From Rattus norvegicus (taxonomy: Eukaryota; Chordata; Mammalia; Rodentia; Muridae): a DNA stretch of 64,000 bases. The notes beneath the pieces were generated by a model, which worked only from the letters and a program-made list of their open reading frames with translations, ran no database searches and was not told the DNA's origin. Position 1 is the stretch's first letter. The number at the start of each line of letters is the position of its first letter. The translations under genes were made by a program, and so were the position numbers. This document shows, piece after piece, positions 1 to 12,853 of this stretch. Where the stretch lies: contig NC_086034.1 of NCBI RefSeq assembly GCF_036323735.1, forward strand, positions 32,267,939-32,331,938. Direction: 5' to 3'.

Positions 1-1384
1 TCTACAGACTCCAGTGAAACTGATCATGTTTCCTACAATATTTTATATTCAACATGGCACAGTGCTTAACCATAGTCAGATAATAGAATGGATGTTACAT
101 GTGTGTATCTTCTAAACACATGAATTAATATGCTATAAAACAGCTGTTGCATCCAAAAGAAAATTGTGTTTTCTTCATTTTTCTCCATTCATACTTTTCT
201 GAGGGTCTTTATGCTCATTTCCTAATTGTTACTGATAATGACAACATTTGAATCTGATATTTCCATACCAGATGTCTTTTTGAAGTTCCATAACTCTTAT
301 TTTGCTTCTTTGTGGTGGAAACGGGCAAGATTGAAATTAACTTAAGAGCATCAAAAGATAATTAGCTCAGAGACTTCAGTGCAGCTTTATGATGGCTAAG
401 ATATTGGCTTTCAATAATAATAAAGATGGAGGGCTTTCTATACTAAAAAGCATTGCTTTTAAATTTGCCTCCCATATATGCAATTCATTGATACAGTTTT
501 CAGGGGTACCACATAGGTTATTGGATGAGGGTCTGTTTTATCCACAAACTGTTACTCGGAGTAAAACGTTTCCCAGAAAACTAAAAGTAAAATATTTTCA
601 CATATTTAAAGGAAAATTTTATTCTTTAATATTTCTTTACAGTTTAGGACCTTTTATAGATAGTTTCTTCATTTTAGCTCAGACTATAATAGAGTGAATC
701 TTGCTTTGATTAATTTTACATTACATTTAATGTCTGTGTCAGCCAAGCTGCAGGAAGACCTGCAGCGAGTCCTATTTAAACCCAGTTCCTTTGCTTGGCA
801 CAACATCAAATTATCAGAACAAGTGTCATGACTTTCAAATTCTAGTTCTCTCACAATTTTTTTTGTTTCAGAAGCTTAGTAATTATCTGTTTCTTCAGTT
901 AAAAGGATGTAATTAATTGCAAGAGATTAGTTATATATAGAAAATTCTGGCATGTGTTAAAATAGATAAGTTTCAGGTATGAATCGCTTCATAGTCATAT
1001 ATATGAATACATATAATTTTTCAATATACTCTTCTTAATTCATCTAGTAATGTCAGTTTATCTATGTCAAATTCATTCTTATATTCTTCATTCTCTTTAT
1101 TGAATTTTATGGATATGCCATAATTCTTTATCCATTAAAAGGGAATTGAAGCATTTTTTTCTGGGACAGTTAAACAATATAGAAATTTTTCATTCTAAAA
1201 TTATATATTTGGAAGATGAAGCAATGGCTTAGAGGTAAAAAGTACATACTGTTGTCATAAAGGACCCGATTTCAGATCACTGCATGCATGTATTATCTCA
1301 CAGCCACAGCTACAATTCCACATAATCCAATAACTATTAAGGTTTTTACACTCAAGGGAAAACATACACAGACACAGACACATT

Positions 1385-1388
<4 letters not shown>
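1..1388. other. Unique AT-rich intergenic DNA
   Basis: No gene, RNA gene or recognisable transposon was seen in this stretch. The 102-codon open frame at 389-697 starts inside AT-rich sequence, resembles no family I know and is likely to be chance. Confidence 0.5.

Positions 1389-1430
<42 letters not shown>
1389..1430. repeat. (CA)n microsatellite
   Basis: Uninterrupted CA dinucleotide run of about 42 bp, preceded by an imperfect ACACAG stretch. The 71-codon open frame across it (1288-1503) is a repeat artefact. Confidence 0.95.
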
Positions 1431-1434
<4 letters not shown>

Positions 1435-2184
1435 CACTTACAATCTATATGTACAGATCATGCTTTCTTTACTCATTTATCAATCAATGGGTACATGGGT
1501 TGACTGCATACCTAACATCCATGAGTAGTAAAATAATAATTACACAAATGCAGATATCTTCAGCATATTCATTTTAATTTCTCAAAATATATCCATTCAT
1601 GGAGCCATTAGATCAAATGGACAGAATTTCTATTATTAGTTTTCAGAAGAATCACCTTGTATTTTGTGTTTTGCATAGTAACTCTAATATACATTCCTAC
1701 CAACACTATATGAAAACTATTCCATTTTTCTATTAATATTTTGGCATTTTAAAAAGAATTTCCCAAAAAATATTCCAAAAATATCTATTTTCTAGATCAA
1801 AAACTATACTGTTTTACATATAGTATATTAAATAACTTTAAAAAGTATTTTGAATTCCATGTAAGTATACATGTATTTTGTGCATGTAGACACACACTAT
1901 ACTTGGTTTACAGAGACCAGAGAAGTGGGGGTATTTCCCTCAGTAACTCTTTACTTATTTTTTGAGACAGGATCTCTCACTGAAACTGAAGACCTCTCAA
2001 TGGCTATAATTTTGGTCACTATTTTGACATGGACGCTGGGGTTCTAATTTGAGTTCTCTCAGCTGTGTATATTTAACAACTATCTCTTGTCTCTCTGAAC
2101 TTTTTCTAATATCCAAGTCTATTACTAACTACACAAGGTTGCTTCATGTGTTGATTTCCATTATAAAAACTGTCTTGGAAAGAT
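1431..2184. other. Unique AT-rich intergenic DNA
   Basis: AT-rich sequence with no feature I can support. It ends where L1 ORF2-like sequence begins near 2185. Confidence 0.45.
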
Positions 2185-5100
2185 CATGGATTCAAGGGAC
2201 ATACCTAAACACAATAAAGTCAGCTTAGAACAAGCCAGTAACCAACATCAAACTAAATGGAGAGAATGCAAAGCAATGCCACTAAAATTAGGAGCATGAC
2301 AAGGGTGCTCACTCTCTCCCTATTGATTCACTATAGTACTTGAAGTTTTGCTTAGAGCAATAATATAATTAAAGGTGATCAAAGGAATATAAATTAGAAA
2401 GGAAGAAGTCAAAGTAACTTTATTTGCAGATGCTATGATAGCATACATGTGACTATAAAAATTCCACCAGGTAACTCCCACAGCTTGTAAACATTTTCAG
2501 CAAAATAGCTAGATTATATTAACTCAAAAATCATTAGCCTTCCTATGTATAAATGTCATATATTCTGAGGAAGAAATCAGGTAACACAACCCCTTTCACA
2601 ATAGCTTCAAATAATATAAACTATCTTGAGGTAACTCAACTATCTGGAATTGTAGTTAAAGGTGGTTGTGAAGTTCTGTATGATTAGAACTTCAAGTCTT
2701 TGAAAAAGAAATTAAGATAATATCAGAAGATGGAAGAATCTCTCATGCTCATGGACTTAGAAGATTAATATACTAAAAATAGTCATCCTACAAAAGCAAC
2801 ATATAAGTTCAATCCAATCCTCACCAAAATTTCAATTTAATTTTTACCAGGGCTTAAAAAGAAACTATCAACTTTACATGGAAACTCAATAAAACCAGAA
2901 TGTCAAAGTCAATCCCAAAGAATAAAAAACCTTCTGGAAATATCATCCTCCCAAATTTCAAATAGCACTATACTACAGTAATGAAATCAGCATAGGATTG
3001 GCACAAATTAGTCACATTTATCAATGAAATCAAACAGAACACACATAAATTCATCCATCTGACGATACCTGCTTTTTGACAAAGAATCTAATAATGAACA
3101 CTGGAGAAAAAAAAAGAGGGAGTCTTCACCAAAGGGTGCTGGCCAAGCAGGATGTTTTCATGTACAAGAATGCAAATTGATCCAGTCTTATCATCCTGCA
3201 TGAAACTCATACCCAAATGGATCAAAGCTTCAATGTAAAACCAGATACATGAAGAGTGGGGAAAGACCTTGACCTTGTTGGCAAAGAAAAAGACTTTCTA
3301 AGCAGAACCCCATTAGCCCAGGAAGTAAGATCAACAATAAATGGAAACTCATAAGACTGAAAAGGTTCTCCCAGAAAAAAACATTGTCATTCTGAAAAAG
3401 CAGAAGCATGTAAAATGTGAAAAGATTTTTAACAACTACACATTTGATAGAGGACTGATATCGAAAATATATAAAAATTGAAAAGAATAAATTTCAAAAA
3501 GAAAAATAATCAAATTAAAAATGGTGTAGAGATCTAAATAGAGAATTCTCAAAAGAGGAAACTCAAATGGCTGAGAAACACAGAAAGAAATGTCAATGTT
3601 CTTGACCATCATCGAAATGCAAATCAAAAAGTCTTTGAGATTTCAGTTACATCTATAAGAATAGTTAATATCAACAAAACAAATGACAGCTCATGCTGGG
3701 AAGACAGGAGTTAGGGGAATACTCATAGTGAGAGGGCAAACTTATGCAACAAAAATGAAAATTACATTCCTCGGGAAGATGGGAATTGATCTACCTCAAG
3801 ATCCAGTTATACCACGTTTGAACATATAGCTAAATGATCTTTATCCTATCACAGAAAAAAGTTGTTCACCCATGTTCATTGTTCTGTTCATAATAACCAG
3901 AAAATAGAAACAACTTAGATGTCCCTCAACAGAGGAATAAACAAAGAAAATATGGCAAGTTTACACAATGGAGTTTTCCTCAGTCATTCCATATGTCGTA
4001 AACCAAGGCCCAGAAAAACAAATAAGTTATATATTTGCTTGTAGGTGGGTATTAGTTTATAATGCAAGCAACAATCTGCAGAACCACAGAGGGAGGGTGG
4101 TAGGAAGAAAGACAGATTGATCTCCCACAAAAAGGTAAATAAAATACACAGTTAAGGACGGAGGGAGAGCTGCTACAAAAGAAGTAGGAAGGAGAAGACA
4201 AGGGGAGGGGAGGGAGGAAAAATGGGGAGAGACAGAAGAAAATTAAGGGTTATTTGAAGGCTAGTTTAAAAATCAAATTCTGTCGAAGCTTCATAAAATG
4301 TACACATATTTGAAGGAGATCTAAACAAAATTGCCAAATAATGGGGGAAACAGAACCCCAATTACCCATCTCTTGGCAAAAATCTGTATCTGTAATGGGA
4401 TATATCTAATGGAATTGATGGACAATGGGACAAACAAACTAGGCCGTTTCCAGGACGATATGTTGCTCTTGATAAGCTGATGGCAAGGTTCCGTTACTGA
4501 AAGCAGCATGTACACAATCTACTGAACACAGAAAAGTTGAGCATTCACCACTATGTTCCAGCATCTTTGGTATAGGAAGGTATTCTGTATGCTACCAAAA
4601 GAGAAATGTAAATACTGACCGCAACTATAAACTATTTGATCTATAATGGTGTCCTCCCTAAGGAAAATGGTAGCACAAGCTTGTGGAAGCATCAATCAAT
4701 GTCTGATTTGACTTAAAATCTACCCTATGAGATAGAATCCATACCACACACATCTTGGTGACCAAGAAACTGAGACTAGATAGTCCAGGGATGAGAAAAG
4801 CAAAAACTACTCTTATTAAATACATACATACATACATACATACATACATACATACATACATACATAGTACATACATACATACATATATACATACATACAT
4901 ACATACAATAAAATATCTCCTAATGATATTCTTCTATACACACAAAGTACCATGCTCAGTCATCAACAAAGAAACTTCCGTTTGCAGCATATGAGAAGAA
5001 ATAAACAGACCACAGCCAAACATTTTGTAGAGTGAGAGACCTTTAAACAGCCAACTCTAAACGGATCTCTCCATCAAATCCCTCCTTTTCAGGGCTCTAG

Positions 5101-5553
5101 CTACCTAGTGTTAAAAAAGAAAGAGTCTAAGCCAGAGGGGATGTTGGACATCAGGAAAACAAGTCCCTCTCTCTAAATCATTATGATCAAATATTTATGA
5201 ATTCATAGCAACCAAAGCAGCATGCCTATAGATCAACACCAGGTCCTCTCTGTATATTCCATGGCTTCCAGTTTTATGTTTTTATGCCATCTATGAGTAT
5301 ACAGATGAGTAGGTCTCTGGCTCTTTCCCATCTGTGTGTTTTGCCCAATTCCAATGTGTTTTTCTTTGCTTTATATACTATATTGCACTATATCTTATTT
5401 TATTATTATCCCTTAGAAACCTAATGAGAAAAAATGACAGGGAGTGCATACAGATGGGAAGTGAGGTGGGAGGACCTGGGAGAAGTAGAGGGTGGGAAAA
5501 CTGTAATCAGGATACATTATGTTAGACATGAAAATCTATTTTCAATAAAAAGA
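2185..5553 (+). mobile_element. Old Lx-type LINE-1, 5'-truncated
   Basis: About 2185-3990 aligns by eye with the RT and C-terminal half of rodent L1 ORF2, including the stretch equivalent to 'NIKLNGEKLEAIPLKSG' and the region around AACTTTATTTGCAGATGC, where the FADD catalytic motif has decayed. Many stops and frameshifts make it dead. About 3990-5553 is a very long 3' UTR typical of Lx-like elements. It holds a TACA microsatellite and ends with a purine-rich stretch and TTTTCAATAAAAAG, a polyadenylation signal. The 5' end is truncated in ORF2. No target-site duplication was found, as expected for an old copy. Confidence 0.8.
4821..4907. repeat. (TACA)n microsatellite inside the Lx 3' UTR
   Basis: Tandem TACA tetranucleotide of about 87 bp with two interruptions. 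Two open frames of poly-(IHTY) or poly-(YVCM) type cross it on opposite strands and are artefacts. Confidence 0.95.
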
Positions 5554-6419
5554 AACATAAAAAAGTATGAAAAGTGAATTTATTAAAAGTATTATTTTTA
5601 AAAATCTATGACTAATTCTAGAAAGGTTACAGGGAACCAGAGACAAAACTGATTGAAGTAAAAGATTCTGAAAGGTTTCCATCTTTTTTTTTCATCTATA
5701 TTAACTTGAGTATCTCTTATTCTCTTATATACATTTCGATTATTATTCCCCTTCCCGGTATCCAGGCCAACATCCCCCTAGTCCCTCCTCCCCTTCTCTA
5801 TGGGTGTTCCCCTCCCCATCCTCCCCCCATTACCACCCTCACAATAACAATCACGTTCACTGGGGGTTCAGTCTTGGCAGGACCAAGGTCTTCCCCTTCC
5901 ACTGGTGCTCTAACTAGGCTATTCATTCCTACATATGCAGTTGTAGTCCAGGGTCAGTCCATGTATAGTCTTTGGGTAGTGGCTTAGTCCCTGGAAGCTC
6001 TGGTTGCTTGGCATTGTTGATCATATGAGGTCTCGAGCCCCTTCAAGCTCTTCCAGTTCTTTCTCTGATTCCTTCAACGGAGGTCCCGTTCTCAGTTCAG
6101 TGGTTTGCTGCTGGCATTCCCCTATGTATTTGCTGTTTTCTGGCTGTGTCTCTCAGGAGAGATCTACATCCGGTTCCTGTCTGCCTGCACTTCTTTGCTT
6201 CATCCATCTTATCTAACTGGGTGGCTGTATATGTATGGGCCACATGTGGGGCAGGCTCTGAATGGGTGTTCCTTCTGCCTCTGTTCTAAATTTGCCTCCC
6301 TATTCCCTGCCAAGGGTATTCTTGTTCCCCTTTTAAAGAATAAGTGAAGCATTCACATTTTGGTCAAGCTTCTTGAGTTTCATGTATTCTGTGCATCTAG
6401 GGTAATTCAAGCATTTGGG

Positions 6420-9400
6420 CTAATAGCCACTTATCAATGAGTGCTTACCATGTGTGATTTTCTGTGATTGAATTACCTCACTCAGGATGATATTTTCCAG
6501 TTCCATACATTTGCCTATGAATTTCATAGAGTCATTGCTTTTGATAGCTGAGTAATATTCAGTTGTGTAGATGTACCACATTTTCTGCATCCATTCCACT
6601 GTTGAAGGGCATCTGGGTTCTTTCCAGCTTCTGGCTATTATAAATAAGGCTGCGATGAACATAGTGGAGCACGTGTCTCTTTTATATGTTGGGGCATCTT
6701 TTGGGTATATGCCCAAGAGAGGTATAGATGGGTCCTCAGGTAGTTCAATGTCCAATTTTCTGAGGAACCCCCAGACTGATTTCCAGAATGGTTGTACCAG
6801 TCTGCAATCCCACCAACAATGGAGGAGTGTTCCTCTTTCTCCACATCCTCGCCAGTATTTGCTGTCACCTGAGTTTTTGATCTTAGCCATTCTGACTGGT
6901 GTGAGGTGAAATCTCATGGTTGTTTTGATTTGCATTTCCCTTATGAGTAAAGATGTTGAACATTTCTTTAGGTGTTTTTCAGCCATTGGGCATTCCTCAG
7001 GTGTGAATTCTTTGTTTACCTCTGAACCCCATTTTTTAATAGGGTTATTTGTCTCCCTGCGGTCCAACTTCTTGAGTTCTTTGTATATTTTGGATCGGTT
7101 GTAGGATTCATAAAGATCTTTTCCCAATCTGTTAGTTGTCATTTAGTCCTAACAACAGTGTCCTTTGCCTTACAGAAGCTTTGCGGGTTTTATGAGATCT
7201 CATTTGTCGATTCTTTATCTTAGAGCATGAGCCATTGGTGTTTTGTTCAGGAAATTTTCTACAGTGCCCATGTGTTGGAGATGCTTCCCCACTTTTTCTT
7301 CTGTTAGTTTGAGTGTATCTGGTTTGATGTGGAGGTCCTTGATCCACTTGGACTTAAGTTTTGTACAGGGTGATAAACATGGATCGATCTGCATTCTTCT
7401 ACATACTGACCTTCAGGTGAACCAGAACCATTTGCTGAAAATGCTATCTTTTTGCCATTAGATGGTTTGGGCCCCTTAGTCAAAAATCAAGTGACCATAG
7501 AGTGTGGGTTAATTTCTGGGTCTTCAATTCTATTCCACTGGTCTATCTGTCTGTCTCTGTACCAATACCATGCAGTTTTTATCAAAATTGCTCTGTAATA
7601 CTGCTTCAGTTCAGGGATACTGATTCCCCCAGAAGTCCTTTTACTATTGAGGAGAGTTTTAGCTATCCTTGGTTTTTTGTTATTGCAGATGAATTTGCAA
7701 ATTGTTCTGTCTAACTCTCAGAAGAATTGGATTGGTATGTTGATGGGGATTGCATTGAATCTGTAGATCGCTTTTGGTAAAATGGCCATTTTTACTAGGT
7801 TAATCCTGCCAACCAATGAGCATGGGTGATCTTTCCATCTTCTGAGATCTTCTTCAATTTCTTCCTTCAGAGGCTTGAAGTTCTTATCATCCAGATCTTT
7901 CACCTTCTTGGTTAAAGTCACACCGAGGTATTTTGTATTATTTGGGACTATTATGAAGGGTGTCGTTTCCCTAATTTCTTTCTCGGCTTGTTTCTCTTTT
8001 GTGTAGAGGAAGGCTACTGATTTATTTGAGTTAATTTTATGTCCAGCCACTTTGCTGAAGCTGTTTATCAGGTTTAGTAATTCTCTGGTGGAACTTTTGG
8101 GATCGCTTAAATATACTATCATATCATCTGCAAATAGTGATATTTTGACTTCTTCTTTTCCAATCTATATCCCCCTTATCTCCTTTTGTTGTCTGATTGC
8201 TCTGGCTAGAACTTCAAGAACTATATTTAATAAAAGAAAGAGAGTGGGCAGCCTTGTCCAGGTGGATTGCTCCAAGTTTCTCTCCATTTTGTTTAATGTT
8301 AGCTACTGGTTTGCTGTATATGGCTTTTACTATGTTTAGGTATGGGCCTTGAATTCCTATTCTTTCCAGGACTTTTATCATGAAGGGGTGTTGAATTTTG
8401 TCAAATGCTTTCTCAGCATCTAATGAAATGATCATATGGTTTTGTTCTTTCACTTTTTTTATATAATGGATCACGTTGATGGTTTTCCATATATTAAACC
8501 ATCCCTGCGTGCCTGGAATGAAGCCTACTTGATCATGGTGGATGATTGTTTTGATGTGCTCTTGGATTCAGTTTGCCAGAATTATATTGAGTATTTTTCC
8601 ATCGATATTCATAAGGGAAATTGGTCTGAAGTCCTCTTTCTGTGTTAGGTCTTTGTGTGTTTTAGGTATAAAAGTAATTGTGGCTTCATAGAAGGAATTC
8701 GGGAGTGCTCCATCTGTTTCAATTTTGTGGAATAGTTTGGATAATATTGGTATGAGGTCTTCTATGAAGGTCTGATAGAATTCTGCACTGAACCTATCTA
8801 AACCTCGGCTCTTTTTGGTTTGGAGACCTTTAATGACTGCTTCTATATCTTTAGGAGTTATGGGGTTGTTTAACTGGTTTATCTGTTCCTGATTTAACTT
8901 CGGTACCTGGTATCAGTCTAGGAAATTGTCCATTTCCTGCACATTTTCAAGTTTTGTTGAATATAGGCTTTCGTAGAAGGACCTGATGGTTTTTTTGAAT
9001 TTCCTCTGATTCTGTAGTTATGTCTCCATTTTAATTTCTGATTTTGTTAATTTGGACATACTCTCTGTGTCCTCTCGTTAATCTGGCTAAGGGTTTATGT
9101 ATCATGTTGATTTTCTCAACTAACAAACTTTTGGTTTTGTTGATTCTTTTTATGGTCCTATTTGTTTCTACTTGGTTGATTTCAGCTCTGAGTTTGATTA
9201 TTTCCTGCCTTCTTTTCCTCATTGGTGTATTTGCTTCTTTTTGTTCTAGAGCTTTTAGGTGTGCTGTCAAGCTGCTGATATATGCTCTCTCCTGTTTCTT
9301 TCTGCAGGCACTCAGAGCCATGAGTTTTCCTCTTAGCACAGCTTTCATTGTGTCCCATAAGTTTGGGTATGTTGTACCTTCATTTTCATTAAATTCTAAG

Positions 9401-10221
9401 AAGTCTTTAATTTCTTTCTTTATTTCTTCCTTGACCAGGTTATCATTGAGTAGAGCATTTTTTAACTTCCATGTATATGTGGGCTTTCTTCCCTTATTGT
9501 TTTTGAAGACCAGCTTTAGCCAGTGGTGGTCTGATAGGAAGCATGGAATTATTTCTATCTTTCTGTATCTATTGAGGCCTGTTTTATGACCATTTATATG
9601 GTCAGTTTTGGAGAAATTACCATGAGGTTGTGAGAAGATGGTACATCTTTTTGTTTTAGGATAGAATGTTCTATAAATATCTGTTATGTCCATTTGGTTC
9701 ATGACTTCTCTTAATCTGTCTATGTCTCTGTTTAATTTCTGTTTCCATGATCTGTCCACTGATGATAGTGGGTTGTTGAAATCTCCTACTATTATTTTGT
9801 GAGGTGCAATGTCTGCTTTGAGCTTTAGTAAGGTTTCTTTTATGTATGTAGGTGCCCTTGTATTTGGAGCACAGATATTTAGGATTGAGAATTCATCTTG
9901 GTGGATTTTTCCTTTGATGAATATGAAGTGTCCTTCCTTATCTTTTTTGATGACTTTTAGTTGAAAATCGATTTAATTCGATATTAGAATGGCTACTCCA
10001 GCTTTCTTCTTCAGACCATTTGCTTGGAAAGTTGTTTTCCAGCCTTTCACTCTGAGGTAGTGTCTGTCTTTTTCTCTGAGGTGTGTTTCCTGTAGGCAGC
10101 AGAATGTAGGGTCCTCATTGAGTATCCAGTTTGTTAATCTATGTCTTTTTATTGGGGAGTTGATTCCATTGACGTTGAGGGATATTTAGGAATAGTGATT
10201 GTTGCTTTCTGTTATATTCAT
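6420..10221 (-). pseudogene. L1 ORF2 pseudogene (endonuclease / reverse transcriptase)
   Basis: ORF2 proteins nick target DNA with an APE-type endonuclease and prime reverse transcription of L1 RNA at the nick. The start is placed at the ATG complementary to 10219-10221, followed by codons equivalent to the conserved 'SLNVNGINSPIKRHRLT' N-terminus. Surviving open pieces include 9031-9759 (linker after the endonuclease), 8214-8474 ('SLDAEKAFDKIQHPF', RT), 7718-8122 (just after the FADD codons at 8123-8134) and 6420-7142 (C-terminal region with C-x3-C ... HC-x3-C cysteines, ending SLISGY). Stops and frameshifts between them, for example an in-frame TAG just upstream of the FADD motif, make it non-functional. 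Confidence 0.9.
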
Positions 10222-10280
10222 ATTTGGATGTGAGATTATGTTTGTGTGCTTTTCTTCTCTGTGTTTTGTTGCCAAGTTGA

Positions 10281-11363
10281 TTAATTTCTTGCTTTTTCTA
10301 TGTTGTAGCTTGCCTCTGTATGTTGGGCTTTGCCATTTATTATCCTTTGTAGGGATGAATTTGTAGAAAGATATTGTGTAAATTTGGTTTTGCCATGGAA
10401 TATCTTGGTTTCTCCATCTATGTTAATTGTGAGTTTTGCTAGATACAGTAACCTTGGCTTGAATTTGTGTTCTTTTAGGGTCTGTATGATATCTGTCCAG
10501 GATCTTCTGGCTTTCATAGTCTCTGGTAAGAAGTCTTGTGTGATTCTGACAGGTATGCCTTTATATATTACTTGACATTTTTCCCTTACTGCTTTTAATA
10601 TTCTTTCTTTGTTTTGTGCATTTGGTATTTTGACTATTATGTGACAGGAGGAGTTTCTTTTCTGGTCCAATCTTTTTGGGGTTTTGTAAGCTTCTTGTAT
10701 GTTTATGGGCATCTCTTTCTTTAGATTAGGGAAGTTTTCTTCTACGATTTTTTTAAGATATTTGCTGGTCCTTTGAGCTGGGAGTCTTCCCTCTCTTCTA
10801 TATCTATTATCCTTAGGTTTGATCTTCCCATTGAGTCCTGGATTTCCTGTATGTTTTGGACCAGTAGCTTTTTCTGTTTTACATTATCTTTGACAGTTGT
10901 GTCGATGATTTCTATGGAATCTTCTGCTCCTGAGATTCTCTCTTCTATCTCTTGTATTCTGTTTGTGATGCTTGTATCTACAGCTCCTTGTCTCTTCCTT
11001 TGTTTTTCTATATTCAGGGTTGTCTTCCTTTCTGCTTTCTTTATTGCTTCTATCTCCATTTTTAATTCCTTCACCTGTTTGATTGTGGTTTCCTGGAATT
11101 CTTTCAGGGATTTTTGTGATTCCTCTCTATAGGCTTCTACTTTTTATTTATGTTTTCCTCCATTTCTCTAAGGGAGTTCTTTATGTCTTTCTTGGAGTCC
11201 TCCACCATCATGATCAAATGTGGTTTTAAATCTAGATTTTGCTTTTCTGGTTTGTTTGCATATTCAGTATTTGCTTTGGTGGGAGTATTGGGCTCCAATG
11301 ATGCCATGATGCCATGTAGTCTTGGTTTCTGTTGCTTGGGTTCCTGCACTTGCCTCTCGCCAT
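10281..11363 (-). pseudogene. L1 ORF1 pseudogene (RNA-binding chaperone)
   Basis: ORF1p is the trimeric coiled-coil RNA chaperone that coats L1 RNA. The start is the ATG complementary to 11361-11363, encoding MARGK...RNPSNR as in the other long copy. Three open pieces remain: 11137-11349 (N-terminal), 10742-11074 (coiled-coil, Glu/Lys-rich heptads) and 10281-10712 (RRM end and C-terminal domain, with 'HIIVKIPNAQNKERILKAVR'). A one-base loss near 11136 turns the NKQVE codons into a stop, and a second frameshift lies near 10745. Length without the breaks would be about 361 codons, usual for the family. Confidence 0.9.
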
Positions 11364-11886
11364 CAGGTTGTCTCTGGTGTTACCTTCTTCTGATATCTGA
11401 CAATGGCTAGACCGTCCTATAGGCCTGTGTGTCAGGAGTGCTTTAGACCTGTTTTCCTGTTTTCTTTCAGCCAGTTATGTGAACAGAGTGTTCTGCTTTC
11501 AGGCGTGTAGTCTTTCCTGTCTACTGGTCTTCAGCTGTTCCTGTAGGCCTGTGTCCTGAGTCCACCAGGCAGGTCGCTAGGAGCAGAAAAGTTGTCTTAT
11601 CTGTGGTCCTGTGGCTGAAGTGGTTCCTGGAGAGCTGCTTGTGAGCTCTCTGTGAGGGTGGCAACCAGGAGGGCCTGTGCACTTTTCCCCTTTTCCCGGG
11701 GCTTCAGTGCACCGGTGTCCCAGATGGTGTTAGGTGTTTTCCTCTGGAGTCAGAAATCTGGGCAGAGTGTAGTCTCTTCTCGCTTCCCAGTCATTTCTCC
11801 CCCTCTGAAGGTTTAGCTCTCTCTCCCATGGGATTTGGGTTCAGGGACCTTTTGACCGGGGCCATTCAGGTCCGGGTGGTGTCTGT
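11364..11886 (-). promoter_or_regulatory. Partial rat L1 5' UTR
   Basis: GC-richer sequence upstream of ORF1. It aligns with about 50250-50727 of the other long L1, including the stretch that reads on the minus strand as CTGAACCCAAATCCC. The 5' edge near 11886 is where similarity to the other 5' UTR stops and AT-rich flank begins. The L1 promoter would lie here, but the beginning of the 5' UTR is missing, so activity is doubtful. Confidence 0.7.
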
Positions 11887-12053
11887 GATAACAAAAATTA
11901 AAAAGTGATAAATAGGGGAAAAGGGGTCTTATCAGAGACATTGAAATCAAAGTATAATAAGGTAGTATTTGGGAAAATTTGAACAAATAGAAAATGGTGC
12001 TATTGAACCACATCCATAAAATAAAATATTTGTCAATGAACAATCTTCGTTTC

Positions 12054-12262
12054 AAAGATTTATTTTATTAGTGTGTGCTTGAATTTATATGAGTACATCC
12101 TGTGAGTGTAGGCACCTGCAGAGTGCAGAAGAGAGCATTGGATTCTCTCAAACTGGAGTTATAGGCAGTTGCAAGCCACCTAATATGGATATTAGAAACC
12201 AAACATAGGTCCTCTAAAACAATAATGTGTGGTCTTAACTGATAAGCTAACTCCATAACCCT
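12054..12262 (-). mobile_element. B3-like SINE
   Basis: Starts with AAGATTTATTTTATTAG, the complement of the A-rich SINE tail. It continues through the B2/B3-type body (GGTCCTCTAAAAC, then GATAAGCTAACTCC in place of GCTGAGCCATCTCC). Divergence is high. Non-autonomous and mobilised by L1. Confidence 0.7.
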
Positions 12263-12544
12263 TCAATGAAAAATCTTGATAAGACACATGGACAGGGAAA
12301 GAAAGCAAACATATTTTCTCCTTATGGTGTTTCTAGCTAGAACTATAGTACATGTGTTGTACAGAGAAAGTCATCTAATTGGCCTTAGAGTCATAATTAT
12401 CACAAATGAGGATCAATAATGAGTGCTAAATCATCAATTAAACGCTAAATTGGGTGGGAACAAACAGACAACCAGAACTTTTACGTTAAGGACAAAATAT
12501 TCTCATTTGAAAGATGGTGAGGCACTATCTTTAAAAAGTCGTTA

Positions 12545-12808
12545 AAGTTGTGTGGAGATAGCTCAGTTGATGAAACATTTGCCTTCTGAGCAACAAAACC
12601 TATCAGTCTGCAGAACACATATTCACATCCCCAGGCTTATGTCATCTATTTGTAATCCCATCACTAGGAAGGAAGGGACAGGAAAACTCACTCAGCGATA
12701 AGACAGCTTAACAGTCAACACAGCTTAACAGGGAAGTTCCAGGTCAGGATAGTTATTGTCTCAAATGAGACAACATTCCTAAGGGTAACACATGGTGTTG
12801 TCCTTTGG

Positions 12809-12851
<43 letters not shown>
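12545..12851 (+). mobile_element. B4-like SINE with terminal (CA)n
   Basis: Begins with GGAGATAGCTCAGTTGATG (tRNA/ID-type head), continues with TTTGTAATCCCATCACTAGGA (B1-like part) and ends in a pure CA repeat at 12811-12851. This is the typical B4 order of ID-like head, B1-like tail and CA-rich end. An internal near-repeat of CAGCTTAACAG occurs at about 12706-12731. Confidence 0.7.

Positions 12852-12853
<2 letters not shown>

Larger units (their letters stand above)
5683..11886 (-). mobile_element. Nearly full-length rat LINE-1, degenerate
   Basis: A 6.2-kb L1 on the minus strand. Reading along the plus strand it shows a T-run (the poly-A tail), 3' UTR (5693-6419), ORF2 (6420-10221), an intergenic spacer, ORF1 (10281-11363) and part of a 5' UTR (11364-11886). 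The 3' UTR contains the rat-type polypurine block as its complement, rich in CCCCTCCCC near 5780-5830. The 5' UTR aligns with that of the other long copy at 49811-50727, but begins part-way in, so about the first 0.4 kb of that 5' UTR is missing. Both ORFs are broken. I could not match a target-site duplication. Confidence 0.92.

Noticed and set aside
9044..9589. 181-codon plus-strand hydrophobic ORF
   Set aside because: It is antisense to L1 ORF2; hydrophobicity comes from complementing Lys/Glu-rich codons.
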